From positions 60,398,513-60,462,512 of the forward strand of contig CM067539.1 in NCBI GenBank assembly GCA_034509755.1: DNA of 64,000 bases, given 5' to 3'. A program made the translations under genes and the position numbers. A model generated the notes under the pieces. It worked only from the letters and a program-made list of their open reading frames with translations, was not told where the DNA came from and ran no database searches. Positions 12,480-25,900 of the stretch are shown one piece after another (position 1 is the stretch's first letter; every line of letters begins with the position of its first letter). The DNA comes from Anisodus tanguticus. Its lineage: Eukaryota; Streptophyta; Magnoliopsida; Solanales; Solanaceae.

Positions 12480-13563
12480 TTAGGTTTCAATAGTGGTGTA
12501 CTCAGGATTTTTAGTAAACGGTGTCTACTCTTAAAGGATGCAATTGATCGTAATTTTTTTTTGAGGAAAATTGTAATCTCGAGGTTGGAAAGGATCATTT
12601 GGAAGATAAGCTCTTCTTATTGTATTACAATCATTTGGATGATATTTTTGAATTGCTAATCTTTCCCGGGGGTCAAATTTTAAGGAATTTAAATCAACTC
12701 CTTTACTTTGTCGACCTCATTTCAACTCATTGGCGCTTTCTTCTTCTAAGTTTGAAGAATTTTGAGACTTGCCACAAATTAAACGAAACTCAGATTTACT
12801 AGCTTTTGCCACCGTTAATAAACAATTGTGTCTTAATTTTCACAAGTCTCGGATTTGACCAATGACAATGGAGAAATTCCTGGTAAGAATGCTTCCCCTT
12901 TTATAGGTCATATACGGTGCGAATTTGAATTAGCGAATCAATGAGTTTTGTATTGTCAATTCCTTGATTTAATGGTTAACAAAACCTTAGAATCTATATT
13001 TTGATTAACTTTATTTTTATTTTTAATTTTTTAACGATATATAACTAATTGCCAAACGATGTGTACGTTATTCTATGTCACTTCTTGTTATCAAGAAATG
13101 ACATGCTAATTGAAAAAGGATGGTCTTAACATGTTCTTGATCAGTGGATGTAATTTTTCCATTCATTGGTTGGGCCGTAGTTAGCATATCAAAGTACTAA
13201 GGTTTCTCCATTAAAATGGGAATTAAGCACTACGTATTAGGAGTTTCTCTATTCTCAGAATTCAAACCCAAAAAGATTGTTTAAACGAACAATGCAAAAG
13301 AATCTTTCTTAAAAGTTCTCCTGAGCAAAAGTGAGTTATATTTGATATAGTAATGAGCAGTAGTGAGTTATATTTCTTTATAGTAAATGGTATTTATATT
13401 TTATTTATTCATTTATTCGTTGAAAACATTAATCAAAGTTGATACACATCGGTGGCGTGAAATGTATTTTAAACGAGAAATCACACTGCAAGAATTTAAG
13501 ACATATCTGAACATGATCAATGAAGATTTATATAGCCGATCCGAACTTGTTTGATCTGGAGCT
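12480..13563. other. PheRS-beta 3' UTR and intergenic DNA
   Basis: AT-rich sequence after the PheRS-beta stop. The first few hundred bases probably include the 3' UTR, but I cannot place a poly(A) site confidently. I see no gene, RNA or recognisable transposon. Confidence 0.5.
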
Positions 13564-14632
13564 TTAGTTATTATTATTGTATTTGATGTTGGCAAATTTT
13601 AGTAAATCAGGATCTTGTCCAAATTGTTCCATGTGTTTTGCTTCCAAGCAAACCAAGGCTTCAATTCCACCATCTTTAGAATCCATCATAATGATGACAT
13701 TCTTGTACTCAAGTTCCATTGTGCTAAACCAAACAGGCTTCCCCCATCCAAAATCAGCATCCAACACCAACTAGTAAAAGCATAGAATTCTATGTCACTT
13801 CTTGTTATCAAATCTTGATACATCTTCCTATTATGGAATTGTGACAAACCTTTTCTTATCATTGCCACTAATTTTGACCAAGTCCTTGTCGTTTTCGCCT
13901 TTATTTGCCCAATAAATCGCATGATTTCATCGGTCAATGAAGCTGGAATGGACCATTTCCTCAAGTTCACCGCATGGGGTCCGGTACGTCCTCACTGACG
14001 GTGTCAGACTTGAGATTCGCGACGCTAGACGCATCGAAGACGAAGATTTTCGTGACACGCGATTAATTGGGGTCGTGGCGCGAAAGCACAAGTACTAGTC
14101 GTGATTGGCAAAGGTGGCAACGACATTTCAGTAGGCGGAATGATTTTTTTCCCCGTTATAAAATCAGGGCGGATCAAAGAGCAGGACTTACATTTCCTGA
14201 TGCCAACATTGTTGCCTTTGCCCAACATCTAACGAAAGCGCAGACGGATGCCGCATCCGCGAGCTTGTGAGAAACAGAACAACCAAGAATGTGACCTGAA
14301 AATGTCTTGGAGTTTGTAGTATGTGCAAAAGCTTCAATAAACACTACTACAATATCATCATCATTGGAATTGCATCTGATTGAAGTGTTATCATTGATTA
14401 ATCTTCCAGCAAAGGGATAAAAATTAACAAGAATTTTGGACAAGGAATTCTTTAGTTGTAGGGATCTAGTTGATAAATTGGTTGAGTCTTGATCATGAGG
14501 ATAGTACAGAAGGTAAACAATATGAGTTTGAGGGGCAAGTTGATCTAGAACTGATAAATTGTAGGATTCACAAGTTTGAGGAACAATTGGTTTGATCAAC
14601 TCTTGAGATATTATCTCAACTTTCCTTTCCAT
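13564..14632 (-). pseudogene. BAHD-family acyltransferase pseudogene (vinorine synthase-like)
   Basis: BAHD enzymes transfer acyl groups from CoA to alcohols or amines in the cytosol. The ATG at 14630-14632 opens a 152-residue frame with the family N-terminus (ELIKPIVPQT, NFYPFAGRL) and the catalytic HXXXD motif as HKLAD (14255-14269). The DFGWG motif is at about 13741-13755 in another frame. Between them, three frames must be strung together: PDFITGKK..LPP near 14150-14090, VTKIFVFDAS near 14060, and FIGQIKAKTTRTW near 13920-13880. At least two or three frameshifts, in-frame stops, and a gap of roughly 40-50 residues before HXXXD show that it is dead. Family members have about 430-450 residues; this holds little over 300. 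The closest subfamily cannot be settled by eye. Confidence 0.85.
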
Positions 14633-15352
14633 GATTTTTGTGACTAAAAGATTTACTACTAATAGATGTTGGCATGACCTTCTATTTATACAATTGAGGA
14701 ACCCCTTTTGGCTACATACATCAACATACTCAGTGTAATTTCATAAGTGAGATCTGTGAAGGATATGATATACTCAGACCTTAGTCCTTTTGGCTACATG
14801 AGAGAGTAGGATGCAAATAATTCCTTTATCTTAACTAGATGTCTTGAGTTTGAATCCCGAGGATATAAAAACTCCTAATGTCACAATCCAAATCCTACGG
14901 CTAAGTGACCGACATCCAATTGCCCTTATCGAGCGTACCCATTACTTAATTAACTTAAATATGCATAGTGAAAAGGAACCCCAAGAAGAAAAATGTCATA
15001 CTTATTACTCTTAGAACTAGAAATAAATTTTGTATTAACGCCTATATTAAATATGAAGCATTAGGTGTTGGTAGAAATTATGTTTAAGAGGGGAGAGAAA
15101 GAGATGATTAATTAAATATTAATAACATAAGAGTACTCAGTATGGTCTTGTGGACTAGTAGATGGATCTGCAATTAAATAGAAAAGTAAAGGAAAGGTGT
15201 GAGTATAATAGTACTCTCTATAAATCGTTAAATGGCGAGATGAAAATTAGCAAGTTTATGAATAAGCTGGTAATTTATTAATTGGAGTAACTTCTTTTTC
15301 GTTGCTTAGGAAAGCAGTCATTCTATCCTCTTGGCTTTGTTATTGGGACATG
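14633..15352. other. Intergenic DNA with a possible SINE remnant
   Basis: GAGTTTGAATCCCGAGG near 14850 resembles a pol III B box and may belong to a tRNA-derived SINE covering roughly 14780-14950. The rest is AT-rich and I see nothing in it. The part just right of 14633 would have been the BAHD promoter. Confidence 0.35.
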
Positions 15353-15775
15353 ACGATGACGACGACAACAACAGATTCAGTGAAATTTCATGAAGTGGGG
15401 TCTGGAGAGGGTAAAATGTACGCAGAACTTAATCTTATTTTGGTAGGAAGATTGTTTCCGGTAGACCATCGGTATAAGAACAAACAATTCAAGGAAGGAT
15501 GAAAAAATAACGAATAAACCAAGAAAACAAAGTAATAGTCAAAGGACAAGAAACAACAAATAGTAAACAGAGATCAAAGGACAAGAAATAACAAATAGTA
15601 ATAAAAATCGAAGGGTAGGAAACTACCAAGTAATACTATGACTACTAGTATGAAATGATAAGTGTGATACTACTCAACTACCTACTAACCTTCTACTCTA
15701 ATCCGTGTCCTCCAAAACCTCCTATCTACGGTCATATCCTCGATAAGCTGAGACTACGCCATGTCATATTTAATT
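15353..15775 (-). mobile_element. RTE LINE 3' fragment, minus strand
   Basis: Starts on the plus strand with a decayed (ACG/ACA)n tail at 15353-15375 followed by TTCATGAAGTGGGGTCTGG and GTACGCAGAACTTA, as in the other RTE tails here. Its right part, CTAATCCGTGTCCTCCAAAA, is the complement of the end of the RTE open reading frame seen at about 61960-62015. It is therefore a 5'-truncated copy that still includes the end of the coding region. Confidence 0.75.
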
Positions 15776-16961
15776 TTTGATTGAGCGGTTCAAACTCGGG
15801 ACTTCGGGATATTTTTGATCACTTTTTTAAGCCAAGGGCAAAAATTAAAGACCAACAATTTAAGGGGAAAAAATAAAAGACCAGTGCCTTTGAAAGACAC
15901 TGCGCAAAAAAGTGTTGATAAGGTCCCAATAACATTTTTTAAGTTCGATTTCAGATTAATTGGTTTGGTTATTTTAAAATCTCGATTTTAAGCCTATAAG
16001 TTGTGTTTTTTTAAAAGCTAAAAATCAACATCTTAATAAAGTGGTCATGTCGAATTGCCTTAGTAATTTCTCATTTCCACCACAAGCATCCAAATAAAAT
16101 GTTATTAAGGAAATTTCTAGTCTAAGAAAAGTAAAATTATGCTTAGATAAGTTATACTACTAATAGTTCATATTCAAGTCAATCTAAACATCAATGAATA
16201 TGTTTCCTTAAGAATCCAATGGCACAACTCCTGAAATGACAATGAAAAAGACGCTCACAGTAAATACATCTCAATTTGCGTTTGTACTATTCGTTGCCAA
16301 ATAGTATGTTAACTGATTTAGTAGGGTATTGGACATAATATTAGGTATATGAACAAATAAATATATAAGTATTACCATTGTTATTTAACAGCTTATGGCA
16401 TGTTACTATCATATCATGGGAACAATGACGAATACAAACTCCTAGCCTCAATGGAATGCTCAACGACGACGACCTTCGTGTGCTCAGGGCAGATGTAATT
16501 AAGGACTTACGGATTCATCCGAACTCAATAACTTTGGTTCACATCTGTATATACATTAAAAATATCTACTAAATAGATACGAAGAATAAAGTCTGAACCC
16601 AATAAATGAAATAACTTAGGTAAGATTCAAATTCGAACCCATAATATTCAAATCCTGAACCCGCCTCTTTTTGATCCGAAGGTTGAATTACACAAGTTCA
16701 ACTGGGAACTTTAAGACATTGGTCTAGAGTTGTAGACATAAGTTCCATATCAAGACAAATCTCAACCAAAGATACAAATTTTTGATCATATGTTACATTT
16801 CAAAAATGAGTCACCTACCACAAGTAGTAATCCATAAACATCTAAAATTTTGGGAAAGAAATCACAAATTTAGCAAATGACATTGAGGCAAAATGGGAAG
16901 GGACAAAAAATTCATTTATTAGAAGCGGCAAAAATGTGGTCAGTCCCTCAAAGCTCAACAA
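15776..16961. other. Intergenic DNA and DHODH 3' UTR
   Basis: AT-rich sequence between the RTE fragment and the DHODH stop codon. The right end should hold the DHODH 3' UTR. I see no gene and no clearly bounded repeat. Confidence 0.45.
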
Positions 16962-19900
16962 CTATCTGCAGTCTGCTCCAACAGCCTCATGGATCGACTT
17001 ATAACCGTCCTTTTCTAAGCAACGGGCGAGTTCAGCCTGTAGAAAGAGATAAGTGTAGCAATACGTGAGCAGAATGTTCGTTAATCTACAAATAAGACGA
17101 GAGCAGAATATGTTTTCATTTGAGGACGCGAGTAGGAAAAATGTAACTAGGTTTAAGGAAGATTAAGCAGCTCGTATATATAGCAGTAGTCTATCTCAAA
17201 AAGGATTAAAATTGGAGTTGAATGTGCACTTTCCTTGCAATCACTAAACTTCATGAAGTAAAATCAGAACAGCGCAAAATTTACAGCCAAACTCGGTGAA
17301 TCCATCACTAAACTTCAGAATGCTTGATGCCATTCTAGTCTAATGAAATACGGGATTGATTACCAGTCCTCCATCTGGTTGTATTTCAGTTCCATCGAAT
17401 TGCACACCCATGGTATATACGAATATCTCGTGCATGGTATAAAGAAAAACGGACTCTCAAAAAAATCTTATCCATATTTAGACTTTATATTTTTACCCAT
17501 CCCAAAGGTATATCGTTTAAAAAGAAAAGAAAAGAGTAATAGAAAGGATCTCTCCTTTTTTTACACCCTGTACCTAATTATTATTCTATGAATAAACTTT
17601 ATATTAATACTAGCCAAATGAAAATTTCACCCGAAAAGAAAAAAAGAAATAAACAAAAAGCAAAAAAGAAGGTTCCAACTTGAAATTCAGCCTCAATCCC
17701 GTGAACGAGATGCTAGAGAACTTTTGAAATGCATGTCGGAATACCTTTATATCAGGGATAAGTGCAGGTCCTCCATATCCAAATGCAGTATAAAACTGAA
17801 CAAGAGTGGCACCAGCTCGAATTTTCTTGTAAGCATCCTCGCCACTGCAAGAAATGCATATTTAAAGTATTTAAGTAGATCCAGAATATCTAATCAAAGA
17901 TGCTATTACTTGTTACAATCATGGACGAGGGAGTGAAAATACCTGCTAATACCTCCACAGCCAATCAAAGGAATCCTTCCCTGTTAAAACAAACAAGAGG
18001 ACTTTTTTTATACCAATCTACTTGTTCCACTCCAATCTGATAACTAGCAGTGTGCACATATATTCCTGACACAATGGGATAACATACATACCTTAGTCAG
18101 AAGGTACATCTCCTTCAGTATATTTGTTGACATATTAAAGAGTGGCTTCCCACTCAAGCCACCAGTCTCTTGAGCCACAGGGTTTTGACTTATGGAATCT
18201 GGTCTTTGGATTGTAGTATTTGATATAATCTACAAGCATCAAGCATACAATGTTGGTTATGTTAAAAAAATAAAACGTTTTGCGGAATGCAAGGGCCAAA
18301 CATGAAAATAAGGAAACATAAAGCTAGCTACCCGTATCTGTGTCTCTGCGTTTTGTTTCTGGTATCTTTTCTTTTGGGGAGTTGGGTGGGGATAGGTGAG
18401 GGAATGCTCCTACCAAAAGTTATTTCTTCATGGTTACACACTTGGCATTAGAAACAATGTGAATGAACAATTTTTTCTACAAGAAATGGTTCACACAAAC
18501 TTTAATTCACACTTAACTTAATGCTTAGCTTGATGCCTCTGGAGCAACCATGATGGCATATGTAACTTGTTGGAAGAAGTTACAATATCTAGATAATAAA
18601 GCTTTGTTTCTTTTTCTTGTGGCTAATACATCAATATTTCTTATTATTGGGGATTGGCACCACCTTGGTGTAAATTTCATGAAAATCCTGACACATTATC
18701 TATAGAAAAGCTAAGATCTTTAAAAGTTGAAAAATGTAATAAATAGTTTTGCTCCTTTACCTATAAAAAGACAAAAATGTATCTCCCTTTATCTGCCATA
18801 TTTTCCCAGCAGTTACATGCCGGAATTCTATTATTTCACTTACATTAACATACAGTTTTTTCATAAACTGAAGTCATATTTACGTAATTAAGATCTTAAA
18901 GAAGTGCAATCTGTCAGACATGACACAAAGGAAAGGTGCTTGCACCATCAAAGTTGGCAACAATAAAGAAAAAACAGTTAGATATGTCTAAGCTTCATAG
19001 CATACAATATTTACATATTTTCTTAACTTACTATAAGTTACATATTTATAGTCAGACAATTACTTAACTAATGTTAACCTAAATTTGGCTACTACCTTAC
19101 AATTTATTGTATCATCAGGGGAATAGGAATATTTGTAGATGAGGCAGCAGATCTGAACTATAAGCTATTCTTCAGATCAATCCAACATCTTAACCTCAAC
19201 AGTAAAGAAGTAAACTTCGGACCAAAAAATAAATAAATTAGTAAACTAGCATTATATCTAACCTTCCCTTTTGCTTAACAACACCCCTTCCTGCTAGCCA
19301 TGGTAGTAGTTGCTAAACTATTTTGACCAGGAGAGGACAACTTTCCCTAGTCTTGGCAGTTTCTTTAAGTTATTTCAGATATTATTCTATTATTCTAGTT
19401 GTTACTGACTGCCATTTTGATGTTCGCTGTGTAACTGGCATGTATGTAAATATATAAGTTGTTTGCAGATACTCAAACTTTCAGTTCTCTCTCTACCTTT
19501 TTCATAACAAATGAGATTCTAATTCTGTCACTAGATAGAAAATAAAGTGTAAAATAACATGTCCAGGACTGAAGCTGATCAGTAAGTTGCTTTAACAAAC
19601 AGGATGCAACAATTAGCGGATTTCAAGATTGTTGAACTGAAGGTGAAAACCCAAAGTTAACTTAGACACCCCAAATTCCTAAATTTAACAGAGCAATTTA
19701 CTAGAGTCAATAAAAGCTGGGTGAAGTTGGGTAAAGTTACACATAAAGGCAGACAAGTGTTTGGGAACACAATTGGCCATGGAAAATGATTTGGAAGACA
19801 AAAGCCCCTATGAAAGTAGCTGTCTTTGGTTGGATTGTAACTTGGGGAGCCTGTTTAATGCAAGAAAATCTCCGAAGAAGAGGATTTTTTCTGGCTAACA

Positions 19901-22900
19901 GGTGCTATTTATGTGAGGAGGAACAAGAATCAGTTGAACATCTTTTTCTGCATTGTAGAATTTCGAGACAATGCTGGGACTTTTCCTGAGTATTTGTGGA
20001 ATCTCTTGGGCAATACCTAATAACATAAGGGACTTTCTTTTGTGTTGGCAAGGGTTGAGGATTCAAAAAAGCTTGACGCAGATTTGGAATACTATTCCTT
20101 TATGCATATTTTGGATCTTATGGCTGGAGAGGAATAGAGCTTGTTTTGAAGGACAAAGAGATCATTTTTCTAGAATTAAGAACAAATGTTTACAGAATCT
20201 TTTCTTATGGTGTAAGGGTAGTATTATTGGTAGCACAAATGAGTATATAGAGTTTCTGGATTTGCTAGGGGGAAGACAGTAGATGTGGGATCTTTGTTTT
20301 GATCTGCATTCCTTTGTTTTGTACTTCTTGTACCATCTTGGTACCTTCTATAAATAAAACTTTTACCATTTCAAAAAAAAAAGTTACACAGGCATGGAAT
20401 CATGTATTTCTTTTAAAGCCACAAAAGTAGGGTGCTGCCAATTTGGAAGTTATGAACTTATGATACACTCGTCCATATAACAAGCAGGTCCTTGGTTTTC
20501 AAATTTGAGCTGCTCAGGTTTTAATAATTATTTGAGGATAAATTAAACAGTTGGTCAATATAGGCTCAGTGTCACAAACCAAATTCTTTTATCCCTTTCT
20601 GGATAGGTAGTCAGAAACCAATTAGATATTGTCAGCAAGAATCTCCCTACACCGAAGTGCTCAAAATCCAACACTAAAGGTACTTAACTTATTAAAAAAA
20701 TGCAAAAAAAAAAAAAAAATACTAAAAGTTTTCTTTCAAACTGTACCAGTCCGTCCACATGAAGAGCAAGAGCCACCTACAATAGTACAAAGAAAACAAG
20801 CCATAAGAACAAATCAACAACTACTACAACTCAATCGCAAGCTAGTCTACATATGAGTACAAATGCTTCCATACAGCTGCAATATCTTCAAGATCTTGTT
20901 TGGACAAATCTGGAGCAATTTTCACAAGTAAAGGCGGAGGTCCTTCCTCACCCCACTGCATTTCATCACGAGCCGCCTGAACCTAAATAAAAGTACTGAA
21001 AGGACTTAATCTAGTACTTGGCAATATGGTCTCAAATGTTAACAGAGATAAATTAGAACAATGAAACAGAAGGGCATCAGGGAAAAACCTTCTTCACAAG
21101 ATCCTTCAACTGCTTTCTTCCCTGAAGCTGGCGTAGTCCTGGAGTATTTGGGGATGAGATATTAATTACCTAAAGCAGTAAAGGAGACTATGAATCAGTC
21201 TTATAAGCAAAACTACGAAGGCGTGTCCAGAAGCTGGTAAAAAATGTCTCTCCTTTCATCAAGAGAACTTCACTTAGAGAAAATTTATCCCATTGTTCTC
21301 AGACATAAAAAACAATTACTATGTTTTGTTTCTGCTTTAGCAAATGATGAAATGGAATGTGAACATTGCCAAATAACACCACATGTAAAATATCAGAAAT
21401 AAAAGGAAACAGAAGAGCTTACAAAGATTTTCTCCATAATTCTTTCTTTGGAGTGTATTTTATTTTGTGGGGTGGGGGGTTCTCCTTACATCTTCCTTTT
21501 GATGAGTTAGTCTGAAGGGTGTTTAGCGAGAGAACAAGTGCCAATGGCAGTACAACACATAGTTTTTTTCATTATAGAAGATAATTAGATAAAGAACAAG
21601 TTTATACACATTTGTAGAGATTAGATCACAAAAGTAAACAAGTTTACACTCACACATACATGAAACAAAAAGGAATACCAAACAGGTGTAACCCAAGCGC
21701 ATGCAAATATTCAGATATCTACCAAGTAGTCAGCATACTGAGATAATGTATGAACTCCTTGCACATAATCTGCTGCGGCATCTTCACTTGTCTTGTTCTT
21801 TCCAAGGTTAACACCAAGAATACCAGGACCACCTTTCCCTCCATGCTTGACTTCATCTCCTGCTGGAGATGAAGTACTAGATGTTTCCATTTTCCTCTTA
21901 CCATGCTGAGCACCCAACCGTTTGGCAACTGCAACGATTCCTTCACTATTGAAGCCACACCTATTGATTATAGCACTGCCACCAATAAAAGTATTCTTAC
22001 TTCTTCAACTTTCACAATCAAGCATTTTGTTCTTTTTTTTTTTTTTTTTTTAAATTTTTTATAAGCATCAAGCTTTTTAATTATTAAAGATATAGAAATG
22101 AACTTCACTGGGAAAACCAAAAGAAAGAAAAAGCAGTTCAAGATCAGAAAACATAATAGATGTTGATGGTAACATAATCTGATTACACATACGTTCTTAC
22201 CCTTCATTCGGCAACCTAAATATACGTGGTTTTGGGTTGCCTTCCTGTGGAATGGGAGTTACTGAGCCAACCTCGACAAAACCAAAACCTAATCCAAGCA
22301 AGCCTTCAACGGCCTCGGCATTCTTGTCAAAACCAGCAGCAAGACCAACAGGATTTGAGAACCTTCTTCCCCATACATCAAGGCCCAATATAGGAAGATC
22401 AGGCCTCTTCTCCCTTGGAACCCATCCTCGGGCTGCAGCAGAGACTGCCAGTCTGTGAGCAACCTCTGGATCCAGATATGCAAAGAATGGATTTACAAGC
22501 GTTGTTGCTGAGAATAGCCAGCCACTGCATATATTTCAAAACATAAATGTTATTTAACCACACCTTATAATAAACAACACTAGATAACAGCTCAGCCAAA
22601 GGGAAAGAGGGAGAACAGGAAGTGGCTCGATATACTTACTAAGCCAACAAGATGAAGAAGATTGTCAACAAAATCTCATAAATCAAACTGCAAATACAAG
22701 GATGCCTATTTATGTATTATGATCGAAAATCTTTTGTACCTATAACATCCAAGTAACTCAAACCAACCAGCTCATTGAAGCACACCGAAATCCTTTTTTC
22801 TGTTCTTTCATCAGCAAGAAAATTGAGCTAATTGAAGAAGCCATCAGAAAGCATAGGCAATCAATTCTCTCTAATTTAAGGAAACATCATTCTCAAACCA

Positions 22901-25900
22901 CAATGAAATAAATATGCTGTTGATTATTTGGAAATGTGACGCATTGCTGAGCCTTCAAAAGAGGAACGAAGAGCAGAGCTTGGAACACAGCTCCTTTGGC
23001 ACTTTTGTGGGTACTTTGAAGGAAGAACAACAAAAAAGCTTTTGAAGGAGCAGAAAATGAATTCTCTAGTCGAGGACTAGTTTTTTTCATTTTTACATTA
23101 ATTTTGGAGTACCCAGGAAGTTCACGTTAGTACAGATGATTGGTGACACGTGATAAGACTAGAGAACCATATAATACATGTTCTCTATATTTTGGGTACC
23201 ACTTGTATACAGGGTGTTCACCCACATCAATAAATTTGTTACTTATCTAGTAAATAAATAAATACTCACAATTGAGCAATTTTATCAGTGGAACCACTTC
23301 CAAGGAAGCACCCCCACGAACCAACACCATACATATACTCATAAATTCTGTTTTAAGCCAACACACGTATGAAGCACCAACTAGCATCATTTTTTCTTTC
23401 CATCTCACGAGCAACTAAGTGAAGCATTTGTATGTATTTTATAGGTTCTTCCAATTTGCTAGGGATTGAAGTTTGTTGTGTTGTTTATAGGTTGCTCCAA
23501 CTCTTACAATGAACAGACTTGGGGATGGCTTCTCCGTATGGGGATCGGAAGACAAGACCAAGACTAGATCCCTCAATGTTTGCTGAACCATCCACATGTA
23601 AAGTCTACTGCGAGAGTTACTTCCAGTGAAACAACGTACAACTAATCTCGAACCCCAGCCACACCCCTCTAAAATAGCAAAAAGTTTAGAAGTCTAACCA
23701 AAAAATAGATGCTGGCAGCTTTACTATCTCTCTCCTCCTTGCCTGAGGACACATTATTGAGTTGATAAGCCAAAAATTATCTCTGAATGGAATCCTACTA
23801 TTTCTTGGCGTTGGTTAAGTCTCCTATCTAGATACACTAAAGTCCACAGAACAGTAAGCTTCATGCATCCTCTCAAACATCATAATCCATATTTAAAGAA
23901 GGTCAAAGTTGAAGCTACATTAAGATGCAAGTGTGCCAGTTTTTTCCTCTTGTGTGTGTGTAACCACTGTGCCAAAGAAAATTACGCCACATTATTTTCC
24001 TTTGTTTGGTTCACTACAGGATTTATGAAAAAAATATCTATACAGAACACATGCATTTATTTGTCTCTCAACTACTCTACAGCCAATGCTGTAAAAAGTA
24101 AATATCTCAAAGAATTCAATTCAGTACCACAAGGTGGCTTCATCAACTGTACTTGCATAAGCTCCCCCAGCTATTAGTAGACCAATAGTGGCTCCTGTAA
24201 GCAACCTTCCCTACAGTTTTAACCAAGATATTGAATTGAAATACAAGAAGCATACAGAAGAAATTACTAACATGCAAAAGTCAGTATTTGTTAAAATTGG
24301 GAAATTTCCAGATGGAACTTCTAATATTTTTGAGAAAAAGGATAGAAGTTTTTTTAATAAAATGAGTTACTTCATTTACTTGACATTATTAAGCTAATCA
24401 AATCCATTTAAATTCATATGAGTGTTTCACGAAAAAGAAAAGGAAATGAGACACGCTCAACATGATTCAATATCCCCAACCTGGATTGATAAAAAGGAGA
24501 AATTAAACACTTCTTCATGTCCCATTTCTATATCATGTGAAGTTACCTCTTCTTCTTAATTGCATGATTTATGCTAGTGAGTCCAAAGTCTTATGTCAAA
24601 ATCCAACCCTTTTTCTGATAAGTGACTTGAAATCCAACCATATTCCATTAAAATACAATCTTTGCTCATTTGGGTCACTCTATTTCAACCATATAGATTA
24701 CCTACACAACTTTTCCTAAACTTCCCCAGCAAGAAAATTGCTCATTATCAAAATAGTACCCTAACTTGACAAAATTAAAAATAAAAATTATACAACCAAA
24801 TGATTTATGCTAGTGAGTCCAAAATCTGTGTCAAAATCCAACCTTTTTTATGATAAGTTACTCGAAATCCAACCATATTCCAAATTAAATACTCCCTCGT
24901 TTCAATTTAACTATCGCTTTAGCTCAAAAAGATTGTCCCAAAATAATTGTTGCTTTAGGAATTCAAGACTAAAGTTGACAACTGTTTCCAACTATACCCT
25001 TAACATTAAATAAGTATGCATAATATTATAGAGGAAAACATCAGTCAACCTTTATTAAATATGGTTAACTTAGTAAACTATGCCTTGTTTTTCTTAGGGC
25101 CCGTTTGACCATGAGAATTTTTCACTTTTTTTTCGGAAATCTTTTTCACTTTATTTGAAAATCAGCGTTTGGCCATGAAAATTCCAATTACAACTTCATT
25201 CATTTGGAATTTGGAAACACCTAAATATTATTTTCACTTTTTTTCACTTTCAACACATTCAAACAACCAAATATTCTTTGCAAAAACAATAACCAAACAC
25301 AACTCCATCTTCACCTCCAACTTCAACTTTAAAACTCCAAATAAAGTGAAAAATATTTAGTTTTCATGGCCAAACGCCTTGAAAAGAGCTAAAGGGGCAG
25401 TTAAAATGGGACTGAGGGAGTACAAACTTTGGTCATTTGAGTCACTCTATTTCAACCATATAGATTATCTACAGAACTTATCCTATACTTTCCAGCAAGA
25501 AAACTCCTCTATTATCATTTATCAGAATACTACCCTAAGTTGACTAAACTAAAAATAAAAAATCATAAAACCAAATAGAAAATCTTGTGTCAAATTCAAC
25601 CTTTTTATGATAAGTGACTTGAAATCCAACAATATTCCAACTAATTACTATATGTCCCAATATACTTGTCACATTCACTTTTCGACAGTCAAACTACATG
25701 AACTTTGACCAAACACTTTAATATGTAGTTTTTCACCATATAATATAAGAAGAATATTTTGTATAGTTTTAGAATATCTAAATTTTAATTTTAAAACTAA
25801 ATGAATTTAGCTCCGATTATTAGTCAAATTGACTATCGGAAGCGAAGTGTGACGAATATTTTGGGACGGAGCGAATACAAACTTTGGTCATTTGTGTCAC

